A DNA stretch of 31,023 bases from Chrysochromulina tobinii (lineage: Eukaryota; Haptophyta; Prymnesiales; Chrysochromulinaceae). The DNA lies in NCBI GenBank assembly GCA_001275005.1, contig JWZX01003014.1, positions 1 to 31,023 of the forward strand, written 5' to 3'. A program made the position numbers and the translations under genes. Of this stretch, positions 9,704-18,889 are shown piece after piece; positions within the stretch are counted from its first letter, which is position 1, and every line of letters begins with the position of its first letter. The notes under the pieces are model-generated. The model saw nothing but the letters and a program-made list of their open reading frames with translations, was not told where the DNA came from and searched no databases.

Positions 9704-11374
9704 TCACGCGAACTTGCCGCTGCCAAAGCGCGCGGCCGGGTTTCGGGGCGGCGGTATGACCAAGATGTTCTCCGCCGTGAGCACCCGATGGAACTCCTGG
9801 TAGCTGATCTTGCCATCGCCGTTCTTGTCAACGTAGTCGATGAGCGTGTCGGCGCACGCCGGCGTGATCGAGCCGTGCACGGCGCCCGTGTGGTAGTTGA
9901 CGTGCTTGAGGAGCTCTAGGGTCTGGAGCATCGCCTTAATCTCATCGCGCGAAAGGATGCCGTCTCCCTTGGTGTCAATCTTGCGCAGCCCGGTATGAAT
10001 GTCCTTATACTTGATCATCATCCTCTCCTTGATGGCCTTCTGCGCCTCCTGCAGCTCCTTGGCAGTCACATTGCGCCAGCCGATAATCTGGTTGTCCTTC
10101 ATCTGCTGCCCGCACTTCTTCGTCTTGTCGGGTACCAACGCGAGCAGCTCGATGATGTCGTCGCACAAGATCATGTGGGAGAGCTCGTTGTAGTCGACCT
10201 CGCCGTCGCCGTCGTTGTCGCAGAGGTCGACGATGCAGTCCATCACCTTCGCCGAGATCTTCTCGTTGCCACGCTGCGCCGTGTCGAGGTACTTTTTAAT
10301 CTCGGCTGACCCAATCTTGCCCGTGTGGTCGCGGTCCATGTTGCGGAATGCGGCCGTCACCAGGTGCGAGCTCGAGCCTGCCTTGAGCATCAGCACGTTC
10401 TTTAGGTCGCGGAAGGTCTTCTTGAGCTCGTACACCGTGACGCCATAGTTTTTCATCAGGTCCGCCTCGACCCTCTCCCTGGCCTCCACTTTGGTCAGCT
10501 GCTGCATGAAGGTGTCCGAGTGTGTGCGCTTGTCGGCCAGGGTCTGCAGGTCGGTGGCGAACTTTTGCCAGGCGACGAAGCCCTCGGGCTCGCCTGGGTT
10601 GTTCGGGGTGCGCGTCAGGTACGGCTTCGTTATTTGGTTGAACTCGGCCGACGTCATCGCAAGTTCGATCCACACGTTGCCGAAGGCATAGCACAGAGCG
10701 CGCCGGAACGTGTCCATGTCGACTTTGCCCTGGTTTTTCCGGTCGTGCGCGTCGAGCAGGATGCGCACGTCGAGCCGCTGACGCCGAATGAGGGCGGCCA
10801 TACGCTCCCAGATACCCTGACCCTCAGCCAGTCCGACACTGTCGAGCAACGCAAAGTCGCCGGGCATCTCCGTGTATTGGCCCGAGCCCTGCGTTCCGCG
10901 GCCTGTGCTACCCGTTGGCATGCTTGCCGCGCCGGCGAACGCAGAGGGCGCACCCGTCGGCTGGATGGAATTCATGTTCGAGATCTGGCGCGCCTGGCGT
11001 GCGTTCCGCGCCGAGAGTTCACCGTGGGCACCCGCTGTGAGCTCGCCAACGGTCACGTAGCCTTTGCCTTCCTTGTCCCAGCTCTTCGCCAGTGCGGCGC
11101 GCACGTCCGGCGGCATCGCCGCGAGCGGCACCTTCGTGTAGTTTGTGATCGGCGCAGCATCCTTGGACGACGGCGGCGGCGGCGGCGGCGGCATACCGCG
11201 AAACCCTTGCTGCTGCTGCTGCATTTGCGGCGGCGGCGGCATACCACGCTGATGCATCATCATCTGCTGCTGCTGCTGCATCTGCTGCATCACATGAATC
11301 TGCTGCGGGGTACGCTGCGACATGGGCGGGGTTTGCTGAGGGGTCCGCTGCGGTGGCGTTCCCGTCCTATGCAT
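9704..11374 (-). CDS. Multi-EF-hand calcium-binding protein with Pro/Gln-rich N-terminus (556 aa)
   Basis: Likely calcium sensor. Residues 1-70 are Pro/Gln/Met-rich. Four loops fit the canonical 12-residue EF-hand: D347-E358 (DRDHTGKIGSAE), D386-E397 (DNDGDGEVDYNE), D467-E478 (DTKGDGILSRDE) and D516-E527 (DKNGDGKISYQE). Two others are weaker: D100-E111 (DKEGKGYVTVGE) and D211-T222, which lacks the final acidic residue. The middle section (RRALCYAFGNVWIELAMTS) resembles paired EF-hand repeats of long ciliary EF-hand proteins; that resemblance is a family impression, not a match that was tested. One exon, from the first ATG. It lies two genes from an axonemal dynein, but the genome is not known to cluster by function, so a flagellar role is only a suggestion. 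Confidence 0.9.
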   Translation of the reverse strand: MHRTGTPPQRTPQQTPPMSQRTPQQIHVMQQMQQQQQMMMHQRGMPPPPQMQQQQQGFRGMPPPPPPPSSKDAAPITNYTKVPLAAMPPDVRAALAKSWDKEGKGYVTVGELTAGAHGELSARNARQARQISNMNSIQPTGAPSAFAGAASMPTGSTGRGTQGSGQYTEMPGDFALLDSVGLAEGQGIWERMAALIRRQRLDVRILLDAHDRKNQGKVDMDTFRRALCYAFGNVWIELAMTSAEFNQITKPYLTRTPNNPGEPEGFVAWQKFATDLQTLADKRTHSDTFMQQLTKVEARERVEADLMKNYGVTVYELKKTFRDLKNVLMLKAGSSSHLVTAAFRNMDRDHTGKIGSAEIKKYLDTAQRGNEKISAKVMDCIVDLCDNDGDGEVDYNELSHMILCDDIIELLALVPDKTKKCGQQMKDNQIIGWRNVTAKELQEAQKAIKERMMIKYKDIHTGLRKIDTKGDGILSRDEIKAMLQTLELLKHVNYHTGAVHGSITPACADTLIDYVDKNGDGKISYQEFHRVLTAENILVIPPPRNPAARFGSGKFA

Positions 11375-11485
11375 GGTTCGATCGTCTTTATGCGGTTTTT
11401 GGACGGGGAGCGAGCGACCGAACCGTGAAACGGTTGACTGGGGGGAGGAGAACGACTCTCACGTTCCAAAACATCCCGCGCGCAC
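11375..11485. promoter_or_regulatory. Short divergent intergenic region (111 bp)
   Basis: This is the whole space between the start codons of the minus-strand EF-hand gene and the plus-strand polyproline membrane protein, so both 5' ends and promoters should lie here or inside the neighbours. An in-frame stop at 11435-11437 bounds the plus-strand frame. No specific element was identified. Confidence 0.5.
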
Positions 11486-13339
11486 ATGCCTCAAAGTTCG
11501 GAATTTGGGCAACTTGTAGTTTGGATTTTGGCCGGCAAGCGGCGCGGGTCGATCTACCCCTCGTGGATGCCGATTCGGCTCGTTGCGGACGAGGGCCATG
11601 GCGGTTTAGTTTCCTCCACTGATGGCGTGCTCGAGTCTGGTGGGATCCGCGAGTTGTCCGAGGAATCCTTGGACAGCAGCTTGGATAAGGTGGGCTCGTC
11701 ACCGCCTCAGCCTCCGCCTCCGCCACCCTCGCCGCTACCACCAGCGCCGCCACCACCACCACCGCCGCCACCGCCTTTGCCACCGCCGCCACCACCACCG
11801 TGGCCTCCTCCTCCACCACCTCCGCCTCCTCCTCCGCCACCGCCTCCACCTCCTCCTCCACCGCCGCCACCGCCTTTGCCCCCGCCACCGTTGCATCCAC
11901 CTCCTCCGCCAATGCGTCCCATCCACCCATTTGCCTACACCGTGGACGCTTGCTATTACGTGACCCCGCTGGTGGACGGCCGTATGACATGCACCTCGGA
12001 GGAAGAAGGCTACGGCGCGATCGCGTGCTGCCACGACGACCCGTCGGTAGCCGACACCGCGGAGCCCACACAGGGCACGTGCGCTCTGTCCATTTGCGCC
12101 GATGACCCCACAGGCACCCCACCCAAGACGATCGGCGTTGATGGGAAGCCTATCGATGGGCGTAACGCGACGTACCGAGAGGCATCGCTCGAGTGCCACG
12201 CGCACGGGATGCGCCTGTGCTTGCCCGACGAGCTCAAAGGTTGCTGCGGCTGCGGCCAGGACCTCCAGCACCGGCTTACAGGGGTGCACCGGCTCACGTG
12301 GACTGAAGGCCTGTGCAACCCGGCTCTCGGTCCCCACAGCCCACAGCTCATTGCCCTCATGGCGCTGATGCTGCTGCTCTCGTTGCTCTCGAGCCTGGTG
12401 GTCTGCTGGAACAGCCGCCGGTGTGCCGACGCGTGTGGGCTGCTGTGGGCCGGCGCCCGCGAGGCTTGCAATCTACTCTTCTGGGGCTACACGCAGCTGC
12501 ACGATGACGCCCCCCCGAGAAAGGGCCGAAAGGGCTCAGGATCCTTCGCCGCCGCCGCTGCCTTCGGGCAAGGGTCGGCGGCTGAAGAAAAGTACCACGA
12601 CAAGAACTGGCGGTCTTCTCCTTCCCCCTCGAGGGCGCCGCACAGCCACGGGGACGGCCCCAGACCCTCAAAGGCGATGCTCGAGTACGAACTGGCCAAA
12701 AAGGAGCGCGAGTTTCTCGAGGTGAAGGAGCAGCTCCAGTCCCTCAGCGTGCAGGAGCGGGCCTCGCCCGCGGCGCAGCTGCACAACATGGCAGTGGTCA
12801 CGCCCGGGTCCAAAATCGAGGCGTACGCCAAGACGCTCGGAGCGCTCACACCGCTCGCTCTGGAGCCATGGAACTCCAGCACGCACGTGCCTACCCCCAA
12901 GCCGTATTCTGCTGAGTCGAAGCGCCAATACCCAGGCGGTGCGGTGGCCGAGGTCTTTGACCTCGAGAACGAATTCCTTCTAGGCAAGAGGCCATCCCCA
13001 GAGAAGCACACCGGCCCCTCCACGCCCGGCAAGGGGCCCCGCACGCCCACCGCCAAACCTGGCTCGCCCAAATCTGTCAGTTCCGTCAGTGTCGCCTCAC
13101 CCTCGGGCTCCTCCGCTGCCGGCTCGCCTTCGTCCGTCCCGATGAAGCCCGGCAAGGCGCGCGACAAGGTGAAGGCGCAGCTGCGCTTTGCGCGTGAGCA
13201 GCTTCAGCTGGCGACGCAGGCGGTGCTCTCAGCGCGACGATCGATCGCCGAGTACAAGTTTTCCGAGTATGACTTCTTCGGCGACCGTGGGCAAATCCTC
13301 CCGACCGATTCGGTAAGAGCATCGCCATCCACAAAGTGA
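11486..13339 (+). CDS. Polyproline, Cys-rich single-pass membrane protein (617 aa)
   Basis: Function not recognised. Layout: a 70-residue N-terminus; a near-pure proline tract at about 73-148 with scattered Ser, Ala, Leu and Trp; a Cys-rich domain at about 152-282 with around 14 cysteines, including CHAHGMRLCLPDELKGCCGCG; a hydrophobic segment LIALMALMLLLSLLSSLVV at about 288-307; then a Cys-containing juxtamembrane part and a long Ser/Pro/Lys-rich tail ending in a helical-looking stretch (KVKAQLRFAREQLQLATQAV). The likely topology is an extracellular Pro-rich stalk and Cys-rich domain with a cytoplasmic tail, suggesting a surface or cell-wall-linked protein. No signal peptide is visible at this ATG. 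With an in-frame stop at 11435, a missing upstream exon is possible, so the 5' end is uncertain. Confidence 0.75.
   Translation: MPQSSEFGQLVVWILAGKRRGSIYPSWMPIRLVADEGHGGLVSSTDGVLESGGIRELSEESLDSSLDKVGSSPPQPPPPPPSPLPPAPPPPPPPPPPLPPPPPPPWPPPPPPPPPPPPPPPPPPPPPPPPLPPPPLHPPPPPMRPIHPFAYTVDACYYVTPLVDGRMTCTSEEEGYGAIACCHDDPSVADTAEPTQGTCALSICADDPTGTPPKTIGVDGKPIDGRNATYREASLECHAHGMRLCLPDELKGCCGCGQDLQHRLTGVHRLTWTEGLCNPALGPHSPQLIALMALMLLLSLLSSLVVCWNSRRCADACGLLWAGAREACNLLFWGYTQLHDDAPPRKGRKGSGSFAAAAAFGQGSAAEEKYHDKNWRSSPSPSRAPHSHGDGPRPSKAMLEYELAKKEREFLEVKEQLQSLSVQERASPAAQLHNMAVVTPGSKIEAYAKTLGALTPLALEPWNSSTHVPTPKPYSAESKRQYPGGAVAEVFDLENEFLLGKRPSPEKHTGPSTPGKGPRTPTAKPGSPKSVSSVSVASPSGSSAAGSPSSVPMKPGKARDKVKAQLRFAREQLQLATQAVLSARRSIAEYKFSEYDFFGDRGQILPTDSVRASPSTK
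11703..11930 (+). repeat. Proline-codon low-complexity tract
   Basis: CCN-rich sequence (ccacc/ccgcc/cctcc) encoding roughly 75 residues that are mostly proline. It reads as polyglycine on the other strand, which is a shadow. Such tracts are prone to length change and assembly error. Confidence 0.9.
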
Positions 13340-14244
13340 CCAAGTGAGGTGGAGCGAGCAAAGTGGCATGGCCAGCGAGGTACCTGCGAGGCCGCGGCTG
13401 CGCTTCGAGGCATCGGCACAAGACGATCGGCACAAGACGATCGGGCACAACTTGAGACAGCCTGCGTCGGCGAGGAGCACATACTATGGCGTTCGTAGAC
13501 TTTTCACTTTAGGTGCGTGCGATCAGAGTGCCAGAAAAATGGAGCAAGCGAACAGAAGTGCGAAGAGCGACGGATGAGAGTGTGCGCATGGAACGCGTTA
13601 CCGCCGTCCGCGGCGCCGACGTAACTCGGTAACGTAACGCGAACGGTCCACCCGGGGGGGCGAGACATGCGCCCCCGCGCGCATCGGCGGTCGGGTGAGG
13701 TAGTCAGGTGATCGATCGAATCGAACCACCCGTGTGTGCGGGCGCGGGCGGGTCCCGGGCCGGGGCGCGTGCCGAAGCGGTGCCGGACCCCACCCTCTCA
13801 CTCCGCTCCGTCGGGATGCCGACACCACTCCACGGCACCACAGAGCGAACACAAGCGAACACTCGGGCGACAGAGCCGCGACGACGCGACTGTTCTCTCT
13901 AACTCTATTGATCGCCGTCCCGCGTGTCGGGGCGGTCGAGGCTCGAATGTCGTTGAATGGTTCGACGAGTGTTTGGCTTGGCGAGTTTGGTTACAAGCCC
14001 TGCACTGCAATTCGAGGGAAGAAGCCCTGCAATTCGAGCGTCACGAGCCCTGCCCAGCATGTGCCAGCAACTACCGTGTGCGTATACCAGCAACTGGCGA
14101 CTTAGCTTTGCTTCTTGATATCTGGCACCAGCTGCTGAAGCCCACACATGGCGCGCAACACCGGGATCTTTGACAGTACAAGCCGCCACATGGCCAGCCA
14201 CCCTGTGGCAATGCAACGTGCACTCGTGGGCTTTTTGGACAGGG
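13340..14244. other. Gene-poor region, left part
   Basis: About 900 bp downstream of the polyproline gene. It holds a 14-bp tandem duplication at 13412-13450 and a GC-rich stretch at about 13640-13800. Several frames of 120-145 codons are open on both strands, but their composition is scrambled (Arg/His/Cys-rich, no domain) and none is supported as a gene. Confidence 0.5.
13412..13450. repeat. 14-bp direct tandem repeat
   Basis: atcggcacaagacg occurs at 13412 and 13426, with a third partial, slightly altered copy from 13440. It lies just past the stop of the polyproline gene, probably in its 3' UTR. Confidence 0.8.
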
Positions 14245-14439
14245 TCAGGATAAGTGCGGGATTTCGTGAGCGTGCGCACGCAGCGCACCGAGCGCGATCG
14301 CACCCACGACAAGTAGCAACGTCAGCGCCACAATGGGCGCTGCCGTGGCCACGCTCGAATGCTCGTCCATGGGACCTTGCTTGTCGTCATGTCTACCCTC
14401 TACCGGTACCGGTAAAAGTTCTCCCATCAATCCAGTCAT
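14245..14439 (-). CDS. Candidate small tail-anchored membrane protein (64 aa)
   Basis: Starting at the ATG at 14439, a 64-residue frame has a hydrophilic N-terminus, one hydrophobic stretch (APIVALTLLLVVGAIALGAL) near the C-terminus and a short polar tail, the layout of a tail-anchored protein. There is no homology call and no independent support for expression. The frame contains a perfect 14-bp palindrome (14401-14414). Chance is a real alternative in GC-rich DNA. Confidence 0.28.
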   Translation of the reverse strand: MTGLMGELLPVPVEGRHDDKQGPMDEHSSVATAAPIVALTLLLVVGAIALGALRAHAHEIPHLS

Positions 14440-14636
14440 GATCCCGCCCCAAACTATTTGTAAGAGGGGCTCCCCGTAGGCCGTACCCAAACAACACTCA
14501 CGCAAACTCGACCAAACTCGAGGTGTGATGAAAATCGATAATGCAGATGTGGTCAGTCCCAGGAGAGGTGCAGGTGTGTGGTAGAGCGGCCAGTCGACCG
14601 CGCTACCATCCGCACTTTTCCTCTCCTCTTGTACGT

Positions 14637-14652
14637 CAGTCAGTCAGTCAGT
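14637..14652. repeat. cagt tetranucleotide microsatellite
   Basis: Four perfect cagt units, preceded by a partial unit. Confidence 0.85.
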
Positions 14653-14707
14653 TTCGTCGCCGGGTCCCCCCGCGCTCACCACGCCTGGGTGACCTGCGGT
14701 GTGGATT

Positions 14708-14729
14708 CGATCGTATAGGTATACGATCG
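14708..14729. repeat. Perfect inverted repeat, 10-bp arms, 2-bp spacer
   Basis: Arms cgatcgtata and tatacgatcg are separated by gg. Each arm contains the palindrome cgatcg. It lies in a gene-free stretch. Confidence 0.85.
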
Positions 14730-15343
14730 TTGGCGGACCCGGACGAAAAATGCTAAATGGCGGATTTCTACTCGGAGAACGAGCGATGAATGGCCTTTTT
14801 TTCTTCTCAGATGAAGCGACTTCCAGCAGGTCTTATGTGCTAAGAGTTGAAACGCAGGACGAATGAAAGTAGGAAATGCCAGCTGCGTCGACTGGAACGA
14901 TCTGTTCACTGTTGGAATCAGAGTATGCTTGAACCGAACCCCCGGAAGCGGAACTCTCTACTTTCGATACCCCTCTAGAAGAATCCCACTCCCGCAGTGC
15001 GGAGTGCGCAGACCCTCCCCGCACATGCTCACATCGAGGAGAAAACGATGATGAAGAGATCAAGCCAAAATGGGGATCATGATGGGGATGTTCTCAGTTC
15101 TGGTAACCAAAGCAGAAAGCAAGACGCAAAAGACGCGCCCGAGTGCGTGTGCAAAGGCGAGCAACATCCAGACATGAGACAAGCTCATCGAGTGTCCGAT
15201 CAGCATGGGCGGCGGTCCCCGCACCCAGCCAGGAGGTTGCGCGAATGTGGCAGCCAAGCCAGTGGCTGACCAGGCGACCACGGGAGCGTGTTTTGAACAC
15301 ATAACAGCCGTTAGCGCGCGGGCGGGAACCATGGCGGCAACGC

Positions 15344-15928
15344 TCAATGTTGATGCCCGCCCTTTGCGCGCGCATTTGCCGGCCAGGCTTTGTCGAAAAC
15401 AAAGTCAACAGCCTTCTCGACTGGCTTATCGACACAGAAAGGCAACGCCGGAATGAGCGAGAGTCCGACGATCGATGGGCCCCATTTGGTGAAGCGACCA
15501 ACCTTGGCGAATGCGTACTGAGCTCCGTGCACTGCCTGGTGGATGATCACCATTGGCAGATAAAGCGATGCGAGGCCGTGGAAGGTGGACTGGTGCACAA
15601 ACACACGAGCCGGATCTCCATCTGGCTTCTGCGTCTCATGGTAGGTATGCAGGCCCACCTCACCACCGACATATGCGAAGGCGATGCCGTACGAAGCTTT
15701 CACGGCCCACTGAGGCACGACCGGTCGCAGCCCTTCGCCGACGTCAGATGCGTATGCTGTGTACCGAATGTTGGATAGAGCTGCGGCCTTGGCCTTGGCT
15801 CCCGCGGCCGCGAGCATCTTTGCCTTCACTTGGAAGAGCTGCCGCATGCGCATGCCGAATGCACTATAGCGCTCGAGGCCGCGCTCCGCCGCCTCCGTCG
15901 CTCCATTATCTTCGAGAGGGCGCTCCAT
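15344..15928 (-). CDS. MTFP1/MTP18-like mitochondrial fission process protein (194 aa)
   Basis: Family members are inner-mitochondrial-membrane proteins that promote mitochondrial fission. The match rests on the order of family-type blocks: RYTAYASDVGEGLRPVVPQW (about 55-74), then ASYGIAFAYVGGEVG, a middle hydrophobic region (FHGLASLYLPMVIIHQAV) and the closing KWGPSIVGLSLIPALPF with VDKPVEKAVDFVFDKAW. Length is close to the usual 160-200 residues. The first 45 residues are Ala/Arg/Lys-rich and could help mitochondrial import, but have no clear presequence. One exon, first ATG at 15928. No operon-like link to its neighbours. Confidence 0.85.
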   Translation of the reverse strand: MERPLEDNGATEAAERGLERYSAFGMRMRQLFQVKAKMLAAAGAKAKAAALSNIRYTAYASDVGEGLRPVVPQWAVKASYGIAFAYVGGEVGLHTYHETQKPDGDPARVFVHQSTFHGLASLYLPMVIIHQAVHGAQYAFAKVGRFTKWGPSIVGLSLIPALPFCVDKPVEKAVDFVFDKAWPANARAKGGHQH

Positions 15929-16269
15929 GATTGTGCTCGTTCGTTCGATTCAGGGCCCTCTCGGTCAGACACACACCCACAAGCCCCGAAGCTGCAAGCT
16001 CCATGATGGTGCACGAGGAAGAGTTCGAGGAAGCAATCTGTGAACGTTAACATGACATGTGCTCATGAAGAGAGAAGACAGCGACCTCGCCCTCCTCGAG
16101 CGTGTCGGACCGTCTGTCAGGTTCCACGCCATTTCCGACCTTGAAAGCCACGCTACAAGCCACGCTCCTAGTGACCCAAAGCCACGCTCGGGGGACGTTT
16201 GCAGCGGCTCACTCGTGGACAACTGAAGAGTGTCGCTGAGTCGCTCGTAATGTATTAAGTCACTCCTCC
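15929..16269. other. Intergenic spacer with aagccacgct repeats
   Basis: About 340 bp upstream of the MTFP1-like gene and downstream of the Lys-rich gene. The decamer aagccacgct occurs three times between about 16145 and 16190. No protein-like frame was seen. Confidence 0.5.
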
Positions 16270-17150
16270 TTACTCTCTCGCATGCGAGCGCTCCTCTGCT
16301 GCAGCACCGTGATCGTCTCTTCTCGATGACTCACCACCCGCGGCCTGGTCCTCGCGCGGCGGTGGCCGCTGCTCCTGCTGCTGGTCGTCCTCGTCGTGTC
16401 GCGGCGCTGCGCCGGGCCCTGCGCCGGGGCTCTCGCTCTCGCGCTTGCGCCGCTTGGAGGCGTAAAGCTCCTCCTCCTTCGCCTCCTTCTCCTCCTCGTC
16501 GTCGTCCGAGGACGAGGAGTCGCTCAGGTCTCTCTTCTTCTTGTGCTTGTCCTCCGCGCTCTTGTGCTTGTCCTTCTTCTTCTTGCTCTTGTCCTTGTGC
16601 TCCTTGCGGTTGTGCTTCTCCTTCTTGTGCTTCTTCGCCTTCTTCTCCTTCTTCTCCTTCTTCTTCTCGCGCTCGCGCTTGCGCTCCTTGCGTTCCGCCT
16701 TCTCCTCGCGTCGCTCCCGCCTGCGCATCGGCGATACCAGAGCCGACGTGCCAGTACCCGCGCGCCGGGACGAGAAAGGGTCGGCATGCAGGCGTGGGCC
16801 AGGGAGCATGGAGTGCGAACGCGCTGGGTTGGCGCGTACTTGCTCTGGAACGGATCGAAGACGCTGATATCGGAGCTTGAGCTGCTATCCGAGTTATTCT
16901 CCAACAACTTTTTGCGCTGCCGCTCGAGAAGTAGCTTGTAGTCCGCGTCACCACTGCCACTCGGTTCCTCGTCGCGCTCTGGAGCCTTAGAGCTGTTGGC
17001 CTCGAGGCGCTTCTTGAGGATTTCTGACGCCATCGCGGCCGCCTTGGCCTGGCGAGCCGCAGCAGCCTCGCGGTTCGCCTTCTTATCCAGCACTGCACGC
17101 ACCGGGTCGTCGCGCCATTTAGACGACATGGCGTCCATGTTGTGTACCAT
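16270..17150 (-). CDS. Lys/Glu/Ser-rich nuclear-type protein, two exons (253 aa)
   Basis: Exon 1 is 17150-16840 and exon 2 is 16720-16270, joined across a 119-nt GT-AG intron in phase 2. The junction reads FQSK then RERREEKAERK, and the total of 762 nt is a whole number of codons. The N-terminus (SSKWRDDPVRAVLDKKANRE) is mixed, followed by an Ala/Arg-rich helix, a Ser-rich acidic patch, a long block of KKEKKEKK-type residues, a second SDSSSSDDDEEE patch and KRRKRE, a likely nuclear localisation signal. The pattern recalls small splicing-associated SR-like or FAM133-like proteins, but no diagnostic domain is visible, so function is not assigned. Translation could start at Met1, Met5 or Met8. 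Confidence 0.75.
16721..16839 (-). other. Spliceosomal intron, 119 nt
   Basis: On the minus strand it begins GTACGCGCC and ends GATGCGCAG. Removing it joins two charged segments in frame; leaving it in gives a composition unlike either side. Confidence 0.8.
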
Positions 17151-17330
17151 GTGGCTCTCCTATTGAGTATGAATAATTTGCTGTGAAGAGCTGACAGCTA
17201 ACAGTTTTCGTCGCGGTCCCCCCGCGCTCATCACACCGTCTCAAAGTACGGCTCCGCAGCCACCGGGTCCTTCGAACTCCGCAAGCAGAGCAACACGGAA
17301 CACGGTGTAGTGCTACACCAAAGTGATCGG

Positions 17331-18629
17331 TCAAGCACCTCTTCCTTTGAAATGCCCAAAGACGTCGCAGCAGTGATCCCACCGCGGCTTCCCGGGAGTA
17401 CGCTGCAGCCGCCGGCCGTTGAGCCCCAGCCATGCACCCAGGGCGCCCGGCTTGCCGCCTTCTTCGTCTTTTCGGGCCCCGCACATTGTAGTTGTCAAGT
17501 TGAAGAGCGTCAGGTTCGCCTCCGGCCCAGGCCTCCACCGAACCATCGCACCCCTGTCGGGAAAGAAGCCATTGCTCGCTGCCAGCTGCGTGTTGAGCCG
17601 CCCGACGGCGATCGAAATGTTCTCGTAGTAGCGCTTGTACTGTGCCATTATGGCCAGGCGTTGCCTGACCATCATCTTCTTCGCATCCGCGTAGTTGGCG
17701 CGCATACGAACAGTGCCCGCGGCCACATCCTTCTCGCAACTGGCAGCCACCTTGCTGCCCGCGGATTTCGCCGCTTCGCTGCGCGTGTCAGCTACCTTGC
17801 ATGCCTCCGTCATCAAGCACCCAAAGCACACGCAGCTTAGCCCGCTCAGCCGCGTGTCCTGGAAGACAGCTCGCCATCCGGAGAGCCAGAGCCGCGTCGA
17901 GAATTCCCAATCATGATAATGGCCATTGTGGCCCGGCACGCTGAAGCCCTCGTTGAAGCCACCGACATCATGGAAGGCGGCTCGCCGTAGGAAGAGCGGC
18001 CCGACGTCCACGAGTGCCGCGTACTGCGCGCGAATCGACGAGCCATTCCACCAATTGAGCTTGGTATTGATGCGCCGCTCGAAGCGCATCGTCGCGTTGA
18101 TCCCCTCGCCGAAAGCGCCAGACCAGCGAAAATTCATCGGCGTCATCGACCAGGTGCGCCAGCCGATGGCTGCGAGCGCCGGGTCGTCGAGCATCATCCG
18201 CTCGAGCGCCTGAATGTATGAGCAATGCAAAGGTGGTGGCATGTCGTCCTGCACGAAGCCAATCATCGGCGCCCGCGCGAGCTGTGCGAGCGCATTGTAG
18301 CCGCGAATCTCGTGCAGGTTGTGATCAAAGAGCAGCCTATCAGCCGTGGTATTCAGCCACGCCAAGTCGTGCGAGTCCCGGCTGTCCACGTGCACAAGCA
18401 GCTCGACGCCGGGACATTTTTTCCAATTGGCGAGCTTCCGAATGTTCTTTGACATACGATAGTACTGCATGATGATCGACAGCCGTGGTGGTGGTGGCTG
18501 GGGCAGCTGTGGCCACTGCTTCCATAATTGAACACCGTACAGTGCTAAAGCGCGTGCGCCGTCGCCGACCGGTGGCAGATGGGCCGGCATGCCGGCATCG
18601 TTACAACAATGACAATTCACACGAGTCAT
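17331..18629 (-). CDS. GT2-like (GT-A fold) glycosyltransferase family protein (432 aa)
   Basis: Likely transfers a sugar from a nucleotide-sugar donor; acceptor unknown. After a Pro-rich N-terminus comes the start of a GT-A fold (RLSIIMQYYRM then VELLVHVDSRDS), a RGYNALAQLARAPMIGFVQDDMPPP segment whose QDD is the expected DxD-like metal site, then VGPLFLRRAAFHDVGGFNEGF, typical of the family's second half, and HDWEFSTRLWLSGW. A Cys-rich insert (LSCVCFGCLMTEAC) and a helical Lys/Arg region follow. No clear transmembrane anchor or signal peptide is visible at this start, unusual for a Golgi enzyme, so the true start may lie in an unseen exon. The downstream gene on the same strand is 180 bp away. 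Confidence 0.75.
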   Translation of the reverse strand: MTRVNCHCCNDAGMPAHLPPVGDGARALALYGVQLWKQWPQLPQPPPPRLSIIMQYYRMSKNIRKLANWKKCPGVELLVHVDSRDSHDLAWLNTTADRLLFDHNLHEIRGYNALAQLARAPMIGFVQDDMPPPLHCSYIQALERMMLDDPALAAIGWRTWSMTPMNFRWSGAFGEGINATMRFERRINTKLNWWNGSSIRAQYAALVDVGPLFLRRAAFHDVGGFNEGFSVPGHNGHYHDWEFSTRLWLSGWRAVFQDTRLSGLSCVCFGCLMTEACKVADTRSEAAKSAGSKVAASCEKDVAAGTVRMRANYADAKKMMVRQRLAIMAQYKRYYENISIAVGRLNTQLAASNGFFPDRGAMVRWRPGPEANLTLFNLTTTMCGARKDEEGGKPGALGAWLGLNGRRLQRTPGKPRWDHCCDVFGHFKGRGA

Positions 18630-18889
18630 TCACAGGGTTTTTTTAGGGTTGTTTCTGCAGGTGTTTCGACAACCAAGACACCTCGACTTCACACGTCACA
18701 AGAGACGCGGGTCGGCTTGTAACAGTAAACACACGCGACGCACCCTCGCACGGACCGATTCGACCTTGAAAACACTGCTGCCGCAAGCCCGAACACGGCA
18801 CGCCAACAGACCGCTCTTCCGCACCACATGCTCTCGTCTCTGGCGTCCGCTGCCGCACTCCATTCAGCACCGCTCTTCCGGGCGCGTGA

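Larger units (their letters stand above)
14440..15343. other. Gene-poor region, right part
   Basis: No supportable gene. It contains cagt repeats (14637-14652) and a perfect 10-bp inverted repeat (14708-14729). Composition is closer to 50% GC than in the surrounding genes. A 95-codon hydrophobic minus-strand frame ending at 15060 begins right next to the MTFP1-like stop and is more likely 3' UTR. Confidence 0.5.

Noticed and set aside
11707-11922. Polyglycine protein on the minus strand
   Set aside because: Simple reverse reading of the proline codon tract of the plus-strand gene.
13718-13728. B-box-like GGTTCGATTCG on the minus strand
   Set aside because: No A-box at the right distance upstream on that strand; the sequence there is GC-rich and does not fold as a tRNA.
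13736-14312. Overlapping frames of 135-145 codons on both strands
   Set aside because: Arg/His/Cys-rich with no domain, not conserved in composition, overlapping each other; likely chance frames in GC-rich DNA.
15060-15347. Hydrophobic 95-codon minus-strand frame just after the MTFP1-like stop
   Set aside because: No clear motif; its start overlaps the stop region of the MTFP1-like gene and it is better explained as 3' UTR.
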